This document shows, piece after piece, positions 1 through 9,058 of a DNA stretch of 36,167 nt; within the stretch, counting starts at the first letter, position 1, and each line of letters opens with the position of its first letter. Position numbers and translations under genes: made by a program. The stretch is from Elusimicrobia bacterium RIFOXYA2_FULL_50_26 (lineage in GTDB: Bacteria > Elusimicrobiota > Endomicrobiia > Endomicrobiales > XYA2-FULL-47-53). The notes beneath the pieces are model-generated. The model did no database searches. It had not been told where the DNA came from and saw only the letters and a program-made list of their open reading frames with translations. Location of the stretch: assembly GCA_001800355.1 (NCBI GenBank), contig MGVF01000099.1, positions 1 to 36,167 of the forward strand. The letters are read 5' to 3'.

Positions 1-663
1 CATTGCCCGGGCTGCAAACACCAGATCAACTGGTATGACAATGTGCCTCTGCTCAGTTTTATCGCGCTGAAAGGCAAATGCCGCTACTGCGGCGCCGGTA
101 TACCGCTGCAATATCCCATGGTTGAACTGCTTACCGGCATTGTTTTTGCATCCATAGCATGGCGTTACCCGCTGCAACCTATTTTGCCGGTATACCTTTT
201 CGTTGCGCTGCTTCTCATTATTATTTCAGGCATTGATTTCTTTTACCAGATTATACCTGATTTGCTTTGTTTTATGATAGCTATTGCAGGTGTGGGAAGC
301 AGCTTTTTTAACCTGTCTCTGGGAAACGATTGGAAACTAAGGCTGCTTCATTCTGTGGGCGGGGGAATTTTCGGCGCACTTTCGCTACTAATCGCGGGAT
401 ATGCCGGCAAAAAGATATTCAAGCAGGAAGCCATGGGAGAAGGAGACGTAAAATTGCTTGGCGGGCTTGGCGCTCTCCTTGGAATACCCGCGACCGTATC
501 AACATTATTTGCAGCATCTCTTGCCGGAAGTATGGCGGGGATGGCGTTGATATTCACTAAAAAGATGCGCCGCAGGGACTACCTGCCGTTTGGCCCGTTT
601 ATCGCACTGGGCGCATATTTTAACATTCTTTTCCCGGAAATACTGATGAATTTCTTCAGGTAA
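1..663 (+). CDS. pilD: Prepilin peptidase (type IV leader peptidase), 5' truncated by window edge
   Basis: Frame 1 is open from base 1 (HCPGCKHQINWYDNVPLLSF...CRYCGAGI), giving the CxxC...CxxC zinc motif. C-terminal half has the GEGDVKLLGGLGALLG aspartyl protease motif and multiple TM segments. The listed start at 43 is an internal GTG. Confidence 0.93.
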   Translation, partial: HCPGCKHQINWYDNVPLLSFIALKGKCRYCGAGIPLQYPMVELLTGIVFASIAWRYPLQPILPVYLFVALLLIIISGIDFFYQIIPDLLCFMIAIAGVGSSFFNLSLGNDWKLRLLHSVGGGIFGALSLLIAGYAGKKIFKQEAMGEGDVKLLGGLGALLGIPATVSTLFAASLAGSMAGMALIFTKKMRRRDYLPFGPFIALGAYFNILFPEILMNFFR

Positions 664-676
664 AAAATAAAAAAAC

Positions 677-705
677 TTGACAACTTGAGTTAAATCTGTT
701 ATAAG
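677..705 (+). promoter_or_regulatory. Sigma-70-like promoter upstream of pilM
   Basis: TTGACA at 677-682, 17-bp spacer, TATAAG at 700-705; first ATG at 715. Confidence 0.6.
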
Positions 706-714
706 TAGCGTAAA

Positions 715-1842
715 ATGCCTATATTACCCGCAATGAAACTACCTTCTTTTCCATTCTTTAAATCAAAAGACGCCATAGCCGTTGACTTAGGCGCTTCCTC
801 AATTAAAATTGTCTATCTCAAACACTCGGGCAGCAAGTATTCGCTTGCCAGGTGGGAATTAATCCCTGTCAGCGATGGCTCGGTGGAACTTTCCCCGCAG
901 GATAGAAAAAATATAGCTACCACAAGAATCGGCGAATTCCTGGCCAGGGAAAAGATAGCCACGAAAAACGTTATCAGTTCAATATCCGGAAACCAGGTAA
1001 TCGTTCGTTATGTAAAATTCCCCAAACTCTCCTACGAAGAACTTACCAAGACGATCCAATTTGAAGCCGAACCGTATATCCCGTTTGACATCAGGGAAGT
1101 TAACCTGGGTTTCCATACGCTGGGCGATGTTATAGAAGAAGGCCAGAAAAAGATGGAAACAATCCTGGTTGCCGCAAAAAAGGAAGTCGTTCAAAGCAGG
1201 ATTGACATTTTTAATGATTTGGGCCTCCGCCCTATTATCATAGACGTTGACGCTTTTGCCCTGACAAATGCGTATGAACTCAACACAGACCCATCCGTCA
1301 TGGAAACCGTTGTCCTTATCAACATAGGTGCAAGCGTAACGAACATCTCCATTGTTGAAAACCGTATCCCGCGCGTTGTACGTGATGTCTTTATATCCGG
1401 GAACTCATTTACAAAAGCGATACAGCGAAACCTGGCATGCGATACAAAAACGGCAGAGGACTTGAAATTACGGCACAACCTGCTTGTTACAGTGGAAGAG
1501 AAGGAAAAGACACTTGCCGATAATCAGAAGGAAGCGTTGCAAGTTTCAACGGCCATCACGCCTGTCGCACGCGACCTTGTAGCTGAAATACACCGTTCCA
1601 TAGATTTTTACATTTCGCAGAATCCTGACAGAAGTATTAACCGAATACTTATTACCGGCGGCTCAGCTAATCTGAAAAACCTTGATAAGTACCTGAGCCA
1701 GGAAATAAAACTACCCGTCGAAGTATTCAATCCGCTCAAAAATGTCTACGGGGGCGAAACAGTCCCTGAAAATTTTGCAACACATCTGTCAATTGCAGTA
1801 GGCCTTGGCATGCGGCGCGAAAACGACATAATAAAAAAATAA
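715..1842 (+). CDS. pilM: Type IV pilus assembly protein PilM (actin-like ATPase)
   Basis: DAIAVDLGASSIKIVYLK N-terminal motif, IQFEAEPYIPFDI, ILITGGSANLKNLDKYLSQEI; first gene of the pilMNOPQ order. Second Met at 733 is an alternative start. Confidence 0.93.
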   Translation: MPILPAMKLPSFPFFKSKDAIAVDLGASSIKIVYLKHSGSKYSLARWELIPVSDGSVELSPQDRKNIATTRIGEFLAREKIATKNVISSISGNQVIVRYVKFPKLSYEELTKTIQFEAEPYIPFDIREVNLGFHTLGDVIEEGQKKMETILVAAKKEVVQSRIDIFNDLGLRPIIIDVDAFALTNAYELNTDPSVMETVVLINIGASVTNISIVENRIPRVVRDVFISGNSFTKAIQRNLACDTKTAEDLKLRHNLLVTVEEKEKTLADNQKEALQVSTAITPVARDLVAEIHRSIDFYISQNPDRSINRILITGGSANLKNLDKYLSQEIKLPVEVFNPLKNVYGGETVPENFATHLSIAVGLGMRRENDIIKK

Positions 1843-1843
1843 A

Positions 1844-2401
1844 ATGATAAAAGTTACTCTACTGCCATCAGAACTTATTAGAAAAGAGGAGCGCAGGGAA
1901 ATCTTCGTCATTGCCTGCATTGCGGTTGCTATTCTTTTTGGTTTGGGAATGCTGCGTTACACGATGAAAATAGCTTATTACAGAAATTTGCAGGTACGCA
2001 TAGGCAATACCCAGCAGGAACTCAATAGATATGAAAGCATAGTGCGGCAGGTAGAAGCGCTGCAGGCAACAAAAGCCGTTCTTGAAACCAAGAAAAACGT
2101 TATCAGCTCGCTAATGGCCTGGCGGTTGATTTATCCTGTTTTTATGGAAGAAATTCTCCAGCTTTTGCCGGCTAACATCTGGTTTGCATCACTTACAACA
2201 CAATCCCAGGCTGAAGGCCGGATGACAGCAACCCTTAACGCATTGGCGCTTGACAATTACTCTATAGCAGATTTAATAACTTCACTTTCTTCAAACCTCA
2301 ATTTTTCCAACGTTGAGGTTGGTGCCATAACAACAGGCGGCGACAAAAATCCTTCATCATCATTTAAGCTGGATTTCGTTTATCAAAAGAAAAAACAATG
2401 A
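1844..2401 (+). CDS. pilN: Type IV pilus assembly protein PilN
   Basis: Single N-terminal TM, coiled coil, position between pilM and pilO. Confidence 0.85.
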   Translation: MIKVTLLPSELIRKEERREIFVIACIAVAILFGLGMLRYTMKIAYYRNLQVRIGNTQQELNRYESIVRQVEALQATKAVLETKKNVISSLMAWRLIYPVFMEEILQLLPANIWFASLTTQSQAEGRMTATLNALALDNYSIADLITSLSSNLNFSNVEVGAITTGGDKNPSSSFKLDFVYQKKKQ

Positions 2402-2940
2402 CAAAAAAACTTCAGCAAAACCTTATTATTCTCTTCATCTTTGCGGCAATGGCGGGTTTTGTATATTTCAAATACCTTATTAAGCCTCTTGACTTGAAAA
2501 ATAAGGAAGCATTGTCGCAATTGCAGGAAGCGGAATCAAAACTGGCCGAGATGAAGCGAAGAGCGATGGAACTGCCTAAACTGCAGGCAGAAATGCGCAT
2601 ACTTGAAACCGAAGTTACCGAACTTGAAAAATCATTGCCTCGCAACAAGGAAATACCGGATATTATACGCACCATAACACGCACCGCGCAACGTTATCAT
2701 TTGAAAATACAAAGCTTTTCACCGGCGCCCATAACTTCACAGCCAAATTTTAACGAGGTCCCGTTCCAGATTACGCTTCAGGGTTCCTACCATTCCCTGG
2801 CACATTTTCTTGCAGAGTTAGGGCAGCAAACGCGCATTCTTAATGCAAAAAATATAAACATGACAACATCCGGTGGCAAAGACAGCGAAACTACGATCAA
2901 TGCTACGTTCACACTGGTTGCTTATGTTTTCAAAGGATAA
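2398..2940 (+). CDS. pilO: Type IV pilus assembly protein PilO
   Basis: N-terminal TM, coiled coil, FQITLQGSYHSLAHFLAELGQQTRILNAKNINM PilO-like segment; ATGA overlap with pilN. Confidence 0.88.
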   Translation: MTKKLQQNLIILFIFAAMAGFVYFKYLIKPLDLKNKEALSQLQEAESKLAEMKRRAMELPKLQAEMRILETEVTELEKSLPRNKEIPDIIRTITRTAQRYHLKIQSFSPAPITSQPNFNEVPFQITLQGSYHSLAHFLAELGQQTRILNAKNINMTTSGGKDSETTINATFTLVAYVFKG

Positions 2941-2946
2941 TTTAAA

Positions 2947-3426
2947 ATGACGCTTACGCGTTATCTTACCCCTGTTCTGGTCACTCTATACGGTCTGATT
3001 TTAGTGTCTTGCGGGAATAACGAACAAGCTTCATATGCCCCCGCTCCCATTGATTTTACACCGCCAGCTGTATCCATATCTACGACTGTTGCCAAAAAGG
3101 AAATACCAAAACACATATACAAAGGCGAACGTTTTAGAGATCCTTATATTGCGCTAAATGCGGAAGGCGCGATTATTTCCAACTCCGAGGAAGTGCGCGT
3201 ACCCAACATCGGCACATTGACCTTAAAAGGCATACTTGATGATGGCAAACAGAAAATGGCTATAATATCCGGAGGAGGAGTTTCCTACATACTCAGAGGA
3301 ACCTTGTTGTTTGACAACCGCCAGCGGATAGTAAAAGGTATAACGGGTACGATAAAAAAGGAAAGCGTCATCATAATCGCTCCCGATAAAACAAAAAAAG
3401 AACTACTACTCAGGCAAAAAGATTAA
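2947..3426 (+). CDS. pilP: PilP-like pilus assembly lipoprotein
   Basis: Signal peptide with lipobox-like LILVSC; FRDPYIAL...TLKGILDDGKQKMAIISGGGVSYILRG; position before pilQ. Confidence 0.75.
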   Translation: MTLTRYLTPVLVTLYGLILVSCGNNEQASYAPAPIDFTPPAVSISTTVAKKEIPKHIYKGERFRDPYIALNAEGAIISNSEEVRVPNIGTLTLKGILDDGKQKMAIISGGGVSYILRGTLLFDNRQRIVKGITGTIKKESVIIIAPDKTKKELLLRQKD

Positions 3427-3439
3427 CCCGGAGGACATC

Positions 3440-5278
3440 ATGAAGACGGCCCGAATTTTTTTAGCTTCAATTACATTAATATTTAACGCTTACTCTTTGC
3501 TTTTTGCCGACAAAAATTTCGTTACGCTTGATAAAGTATCGGTAAATGACAATTCAGTGGTCGTTTCGTTATCCGGTGAAACGAAGTATCATGCCTTCAA
3601 GATAGAAAATCCGCCCAGAATAATAATTGAATTTACCAACACCGAGCTGAATCTTAAGCAAAAAAATATCGAAGTTGACGGCAAAACAATAAAAAGAATA
3701 CGGGGTGGGCAATTTCAGAATGACCCCGTTAAAATTGCGCGGGTTGTTCTCGACATGAACAGTATGGCGGAATACCAGCTTAATGGTAAAGGCACACGGG
3801 TAACACTTACGCTAAACCCGGGAGATTCAACAACAACTTCTACCGCCGGGAAAAGCGATCTCGCAGAAAATAAAAAGCAGGAAGAGCCTGTCAAGGCAGC
3901 CACTATCGCAGCAACTCCGAAGACAACCGTTGCCCCCCGAAGCACCATGGCAAAACCGGTTGAGAGTGCACCTGCATCCATAAACTCACAACGGGAAGCG
4001 GCTGCCTCGAACATGAAAATACAACTTCCAAAAAAGCTCGTTACCCTTGATTTTCAGGATGCGGATATACGTGATATTTTGAGAATTCTTTCGATCAAGA
4101 GCGGCATAAACATCATTTATGCATCCGATGTTACCGGTACGGTAAGCATTCACCTGGAGGATGTGCCTTTTGACAAGGCTTTCGAAACCATTCTTGCAAT
4201 AAGGGGACTTGTAAGCCAGGTGCAGGGGCCGAATATACTTCGTGTCGCAACACCGCAGAAGATTGCGGACGAACGCTCCCAGGCCGTAACATTCACTAAA
4301 ATTTTCCCGCTTAACTATGCCAAGGCCGAAGAAGTTAAGCTCAATCTTGATTCCATAAGGAATGCCGAGGGACGTAAAGGCAATATTTCAATTGACGCGA
4401 GGACTAACAGCCTGGTCGTAACGGATACACCCGACGGATTGATATCTGTTGAACAGGTTATTTCTGAACTTGATCTTAAACCACCCCAGGTTATAATTGA
4501 AGCGAAACTTATTGAAGTAATCCTTACCGATAACTTTGATTTGGGTATACAATGGCAATATGCTTCCAGCGCCTATAATGAAAGAAACGTATCCATTGCC
4601 ATCGGGGGAACCGAGGCATCAACAGGGGATTCATCAATGGGCACCGGTGCAACAGTAGGCGGCAGTGTTATCCGGCCACTTACAACAGCGGAGGGTGGAA
4701 CAGGGGTATCACTAAATGCATCGCCTGTTGAAGGCCAGATCGGGTCAATAGCATTCGGTATAATGATTGACAATAATGTGCTCACCGGCATCTTGTCCGC
4801 ATTATCACAAAAAGGTTTATCCAAGATATTATCAAACCCCAGGGTTACAACCATTAACAACCAGGCCGCGAAAATACTGATCGGCCAGCGCGTTCCGTTC
4901 CAGACCACTACAGTCAGTAACGGCGTTTCGCAGGCAAGTACCCAGTGGCAGGATGTCGGTATCAAATTGGACGTTGTGCCTACAATAAATACCGACCAGC
5001 GCGTAACATTGAAAATTAAACCGGAGGTCAGCCTTGTAACCGCTCTTTCCGCCGCCGGCCCCATTATTGCATCGCGCCAGGCAGACACAACCGTAATGGT
5101 AAAAAATGGTGAAACTATCGTTATAGGCGGACTTATCCGCGAAGAGGATCGCAAACTGGGAACGCAAGTACCGCTTCTTGGTGAATTACCCATTATAGGC
5201 CATCTTTTCCGCCGGGATGTGAATACAAAAGAACGTTCGGAACTGCTTGTATTCATAACACCTCAAATCATTGATTAG
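3440..5278 (+). CDS. pilQ: Type IV pilus secretin PilQ
   Basis: AMIN domain, STN-like LDFQDADIRDILRILSIKSGINIIYASDVTG, NLDSIRNAEGRKGNISIDARTNSLVVTDTP, secretin domain ending VPLLGELPIIGHLFRRDVNTKERSELLVFITPQII. Confidence 0.97.
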   Translation: MKTARIFLASITLIFNAYSLLFADKNFVTLDKVSVNDNSVVVSLSGETKYHAFKIENPPRIIIEFTNTELNLKQKNIEVDGKTIKRIRGGQFQNDPVKIARVVLDMNSMAEYQLNGKGTRVTLTLNPGDSTTTSTAGKSDLAENKKQEEPVKAATIAATPKTTVAPRSTMAKPVESAPASINSQREAAASNMKIQLPKKLVTLDFQDADIRDILRILSIKSGINIIYASDVTGTVSIHLEDVPFDKAFETILAIRGLVSQVQGPNILRVATPQKIADERSQAVTFTKIFPLNYAKAEEVKLNLDSIRNAEGRKGNISIDARTNSLVVTDTPDGLISVEQVISELDLKPPQVIIEAKLIEVILTDNFDLGIQWQYASSAYNERNVSIAIGGTEASTGDSSMGTGATVGGSVIRPLTTAEGGTGVSLNASPVEGQIGSIAFGIMIDNNVLTGILSALSQKGLSKILSNPRVTTINNQAAKILIGQRVPFQTTTVSNGVSQASTQWQDVGIKLDVVPTINTDQRVTLKIKPEVSLVTALSAAGPIIASRQADTTVMVKNGETIVIGGLIREEDRKLGTQVPLLGELPIIGHLFRRDVNTKERSELLVFITPQIID

Positions 5279-5292
5279 GCTTTATACTCACG

Positions 5293-6921
5293 TTGTTAAA
5301 CCTGCCATCCTTTAAATCATCATCGCTGCAGAAAATTATTTATTCCGTTGTGGGTTTAATTCTCGCACTGGCTCCGCTCGTGCGGTTTTCATGGGACATC
5401 CCGACCCAGATCGTAGTACTGCTTATTCTCGCCACAACTTTTGTCATTCTCTGGAGTTCCTGCAAAATTCATATAGAACCACGCAGGGACGTCTTATTGT
5501 TATTTTTTTATCTTGCCGTCGTCGTATCGCTTGTTTTTGCCAAAGATGAGCGCGCACATGTACGTAATGAGCTGGTAATGCTTTCCGGCGGATTGCTTGC
5601 GGCATATCTTTTTTCGTTTTTGTCACTTGATGACAAAAAGAAGTTACTGCGCGTTCCACTAGTTACAGGTTTTTTTCTATCCGTAGTTACGCTGGTTACT
5701 GGCTTGCAAAATGTGACTACGGCGCTGAAAACATATTCTTTTATCGAATCTGCACTTTTCATCAACGTTAACGTCGTTGCCGGTTATCTTGTTCTTGTTT
5801 TTCCGCTTTCGTTTATTTTTTCAAATGACAGGACTGTTCATCCGGTATTTCGCGCATTATTGCCCGTGATTATATTCCTCGGGATAGTAATTACAAAATC
5901 GCGCATCGCAATATTTACATCATTCCTGTGCGGCCTTTACCTGTACTGGCGCTTTCACCGGCCGGGCCATTTGGCAAAATACATGTTGTTGCTGTTCCCT
6001 GTAGTTGCCGCACTGCTACTGGCTATTACCCATATGAAGCAACTCGCTTTCAACGGCGGAATGTTGACGGACAGGCTCCTGTGGTGGCGTTCGGCTTTAG
6101 CGATGTTTCTTGAACATCCATTCAGCGGCATAGGATGGGGAAATTTCGGTAATCTTTACCTGGCCTACAGGCCACAGCTGACTGTCAACACTATTTTTGC
6201 TCACAATCTTCCCGTTGAGTTGATGGCGGAAACCGGCATACCGGGCGCCATGGCAATGCTGGCTGTCTTGTCATATTTTTTTGTGGCATGTTTCCGTCTT
6301 ATCAAGGCGGAAGCCACGGGTGATTCGCTTTTTTTGCCGATACTATTGTCCGTCGGCGGATTTCTTATGATCAACATGTTCGACTACAGCTTTTTTGTTC
6401 CCGCCACGCAGCTTTTGTTCTGGGTTCTGATTGGGAGCGTGTTTAGCGGACACTTTGAATTACGTAATAATCCATCGGCACACCGTTTGCTTGGCGCCGC
6501 CGCCCTGGCAGTGATTTATTTTTATTCGGCACAGCCGCTGCTCGCTCATATACAATACCGGAACGGCATGTATTATCAGCTTGATAACAATCTTGACATG
6601 GCCGAACGTTCATATTTGAACGCCATACGATACGATTCGCTTCCATCGCCATACCATGCAAAGATAGCAGAAATTCATTTGACACGTTATGTTAATTCGG
6701 GCGGCGCTTCGGAAATTGCCATGGCAATCCGGGCGCAAAACAGTGCAATAAAACGTTTTCCTTCGAATGCCGCATACTGGGCTGACCTGGGATGGCTTTA
6801 CAGGGTTGCCGGCGAGCAAGATAAAGCCAGGCAAGCGCTTGAAATGGCCGTGCGTTACAACAGGTTCAATAAGAAGTACAGCGAAGCATTGAAATCATTC
6901 AATAAGGAGAACTGCCATTAA
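5293..6921 (+). CDS. O-antigen ligase/polymerase family (Wzy_C) membrane protein with C-terminal TPR-like region
   Basis: Many TM segments; GIGWGNFGNLYLAYR...AHNLPVELMAETGIPGAMAML Wzy_C motif; C-terminal repeats AERSYLNAIRYDS / AYWADLGWLYRVAGEQDKARQALEMAVRYNR. TTG start. Confidence 0.85.
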   Translation: MLNLPSFKSSSLQKIIYSVVGLILALAPLVRFSWDIPTQIVVLLILATTFVILWSSCKIHIEPRRDVLLLFFYLAVVVSLVFAKDERAHVRNELVMLSGGLLAAYLFSFLSLDDKKKLLRVPLVTGFFLSVVTLVTGLQNVTTALKTYSFIESALFINVNVVAGYLVLVFPLSFIFSNDRTVHPVFRALLPVIIFLGIVITKSRIAIFTSFLCGLYLYWRFHRPGHLAKYMLLLFPVVAALLLAITHMKQLAFNGGMLTDRLLWWRSALAMFLEHPFSGIGWGNFGNLYLAYRPQLTVNTIFAHNLPVELMAETGIPGAMAMLAVLSYFFVACFRLIKAEATGDSLFLPILLSVGGFLMINMFDYSFFVPATQLLFWVLIGSVFSGHFELRNNPSAHRLLGAAALAVIYFYSAQPLLAHIQYRNGMYYQLDNNLDMAERSYLNAIRYDSLPSPYHAKIAEIHLTRYVNSGGASEIAMAIRAQNSAIKRFPSNAAYWADLGWLYRVAGEQDKARQALEMAVRYNRFNKKYSEALKSFNKENCH

Positions 6922-7888
6922 TAAGAAATTTTTGATCGGGATTATACTGGGCGCCGTGTTTTTGTGGCTTACGCTAAGGCAGGTTGACCTTGCCAGCTGC
7001 TGGCTCTACATTCGCCAGGCAGACCGCAGGTTTATAGCACTTGCGCTGCTTGCTTACATTCTTGCCTTCGTGGTAAGAAGCGTACGCTGGAAGCAGTTGC
7101 TGGCTCCGCTTGCCACCCTTAAAGCAGCAAGATTGTTTTTTTTCGTTACCATGGGCTTTTTCATGAATAACGTCCTGCCCTTGCGGCTGGGGGAAGTGAT
7201 TCGCGCCAATATAACTGGACAAAAATTCAATATATCCAGGAGCGGGGCGTTTGCCACGGTTGTAGTTGAACGGCTCTTCGACGGTTTTAGCTATGCGTGC
7301 ATTTTTTTCATCACTATAGGCCTCTTGCCGTTTCCGTCGTGGGCTAAGAAGTCCATGATTGCGGGAAGCTCGTTATTCGTGGGAGCGCTTGTATTTCTTT
7401 TTTTCTTCGTGCGCCACAAGGAAAAAGCGCTTGCGTTGTTTTCGCGCATGCCTCTGCCGCAGAAATTCGCCGGACGCATAAGGGATATTTTTACAAATTT
7501 TGTAAGCGGGTTAACCATATTTGCCCATGGCCGCGGCCTTATCAAGGTGATTTTGCTGTCCCTGCTGGTGTGGAGCTTCGAAGGAAGCGTTTTTTACATT
7601 GTTGGCAAGGCTTTTAACCTTGGGCTTACATTACCGCAGGCATTTCTGGTAATGCTGGTTATAGGAACAGGCGTAGTGCTTCCTACGGCCCCCGGATATG
7701 TGGGAACCGTAGAGTTTTTGGGTGTTACCTCGCTGTCGTTCATCGGTATAGATAAAAATCTTGCCTTCGGCTATATCATAACGCTTCATTTCCTGCAGCT
7801 TGCCACTGTATCTTCTTTGGGTATAATCGGCATGATACGCGAAAAGATAACGCTTAATGAGTTAATTCGGCTTGAAAAACGAGGTTAA
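6917..7888 (+). CDS. Lysylphosphatidylglycerol synthase TM region / UPF0104 (AglD-like) membrane protein
   Basis: RSVRWKQLLAPL, GFFMNNVLPLRLGEVIRA, VVVERLFDGF, LPTAPGYVGTVEFLGV. ORF track starts at TTG 6932, but AAGGAG at 6904-6909 precedes an in-frame ATT at 6917. Confidence 0.88.
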   Translation: MNKKFLIGIILGAVFLWLTLRQVDLASCWLYIRQADRRFIALALLAYILAFVVRSVRWKQLLAPLATLKAARLFFFVTMGFFMNNVLPLRLGEVIRANITGQKFNISRSGAFATVVVERLFDGFSYACIFFITIGLLPFPSWAKKSMIAGSSLFVGALVFLFFFVRHKEKALALFSRMPLPQKFAGRIRDIFTNFVSGLTIFAHGRGLIKVILLSLLVWSFEGSVFYIVGKAFNLGLTLPQAFLVMLVIGTGVVLPTAPGYVGTVEFLGVTSLSFIGIDKNLAFGYIITLHFLQLATVSSLGIIGMIREKITLNELIRLEKRG

Positions 7889-7900
7889 ATTTGTTATCAT
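7872..7900 (+). promoter_or_regulatory. Sigma-70-like promoter upstream of the GT4 gene
   Basis: TTGAAA at 7872-7877, 17-bp spacer, TATCAT at 7895-7900, ATG at 7907. Confidence 0.45.
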
Positions 7901-7906
7901 CTGTCA

Positions 7907-9058
7907 ATGCGCGTTGCGATGATTATTGCCCGTTTTTACCCGGTACAATCAGGGTCGGAAATACAGTGCCGCACGCTATCCGGCTCATTGATAAAAAATA
8001 ATATTGAAACATTCGTTCTCACCCAAAGACTGCCGCAACAAACTCCTTTACAACAAATCGGCGGCATCCGTGTTCACCGCGTCGGCCTTCCGCTGCTTAA
8101 CAAAGTGGGATCGTTTTTTTTTATTATTTACGGCATTTTGTGGCTGTTACGGCGGCGCGGTAAGTTTGAAATACTTCATGCAAACCTTGCATCTTCGCCG
8201 GCAATACTCGCGGCCATGGCTGCAAAACTTACAGGGAAACCGGCTATCCTGAAAATCGGCGGCAGCCGCGGCAGCGGAGACGTTGCAACCTCGGTGGCAA
8301 CATGGTACGGTAAACTTAAACTTGCTTTCATAAGAAAAAACATTTCCGCATTTGTATGCCCCAGCAATGAAATTAAAGACGAGCTTCTCCGCGAAAAATT
8401 CCCTGCAAACAAAATCGTCGTGATTCCGAATTGCGTTGATACGGCCAGGTTTACGCCCTGCGAATCAAATTGCAAGATATTGATCCGGCAGAAATTCGGC
8501 CTGCCGCAAGATGCCGTCATAATAAATTACACCGGCAGGTTTGAGCCGGGAAAGGGCGTTGAAACACTTCTGGAATCCTGGCGGCGTTTCGAGAAAAACA
8601 ATCCCACGGCGCGACACTTACTTATAATCGTGGGATCCGGATCGCTTGAATCACACTTAAAAACACAGTCCGCGGGTTTGCGTTGTGTCCGCTTCATGGG
8701 GCAGCAGGAAGCTACGGCCGACTTATTCCGCGCCAGCGATGTATTCGTTCTTCCGTCGTTCGGTGAAGGCCTCTCCGGCGCGCTGCTGGAAGCTATGGCC
8801 TGCGGCCTTGCGTGCATAGTTACCAGGATAGGCGGAAATATTGACGTTGTAACCGACGGCCGCACAGGCATACTTTATGAACCCGGAAAGCCGGACGAAC
8901 TTTGCGCGGCAATCGAACGGATGATTGGAGATCAATCGTTAAGACGGCAACTTGGACAAAACGCGAGGTCTTTCGCGGAACAAAAAACCTCGGTTGAGAA
9001 TATAACTCAACGCTATATGGAACTTTATAAAAATGTGTGGAATTTGCGGTTGGTTTAA
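7907..9058 (+). CDS. Glycosyltransferase family 4 (GT-B)
   Basis: FYPVQSGSEIQCRTLS N-terminus; YTGRFEPGKGVETLLESW, VLPSFGEGLSGALLEAMACGLACIVTRIGGNIDVV (E-x7-E). Confidence 0.93.
   Translation: MRVAMIIARFYPVQSGSEIQCRTLSGSLIKNNIETFVLTQRLPQQTPLQQIGGIRVHRVGLPLLNKVGSFFFIIYGILWLLRRRGKFEILHANLASSPAILAAMAAKLTGKPAILKIGGSRGSGDVATSVATWYGKLKLAFIRKNISAFVCPSNEIKDELLREKFPANKIVVIPNCVDTARFTPCESNCKILIRQKFGLPQDAVIINYTGRFEPGKGVETLLESWRRFEKNNPTARHLLIIVGSGSLESHLKTQSAGLRCVRFMGQQEATADLFRASDVFVLPSFGEGLSGALLEAMACGLACIVTRIGGNIDVVTDGRTGILYEPGKPDELCAAIERMIGDQSLRRQLGQNARSFAEQKTSVENITQRYMELYKNVWNLRLV

Noticed and set aside
4573-5256. 227-aa minus-strand ORF opposite pilQ
   Set aside because: Antisense shadow of a well-supported secretin CDS; low-complexity composition and no recognizable motif.
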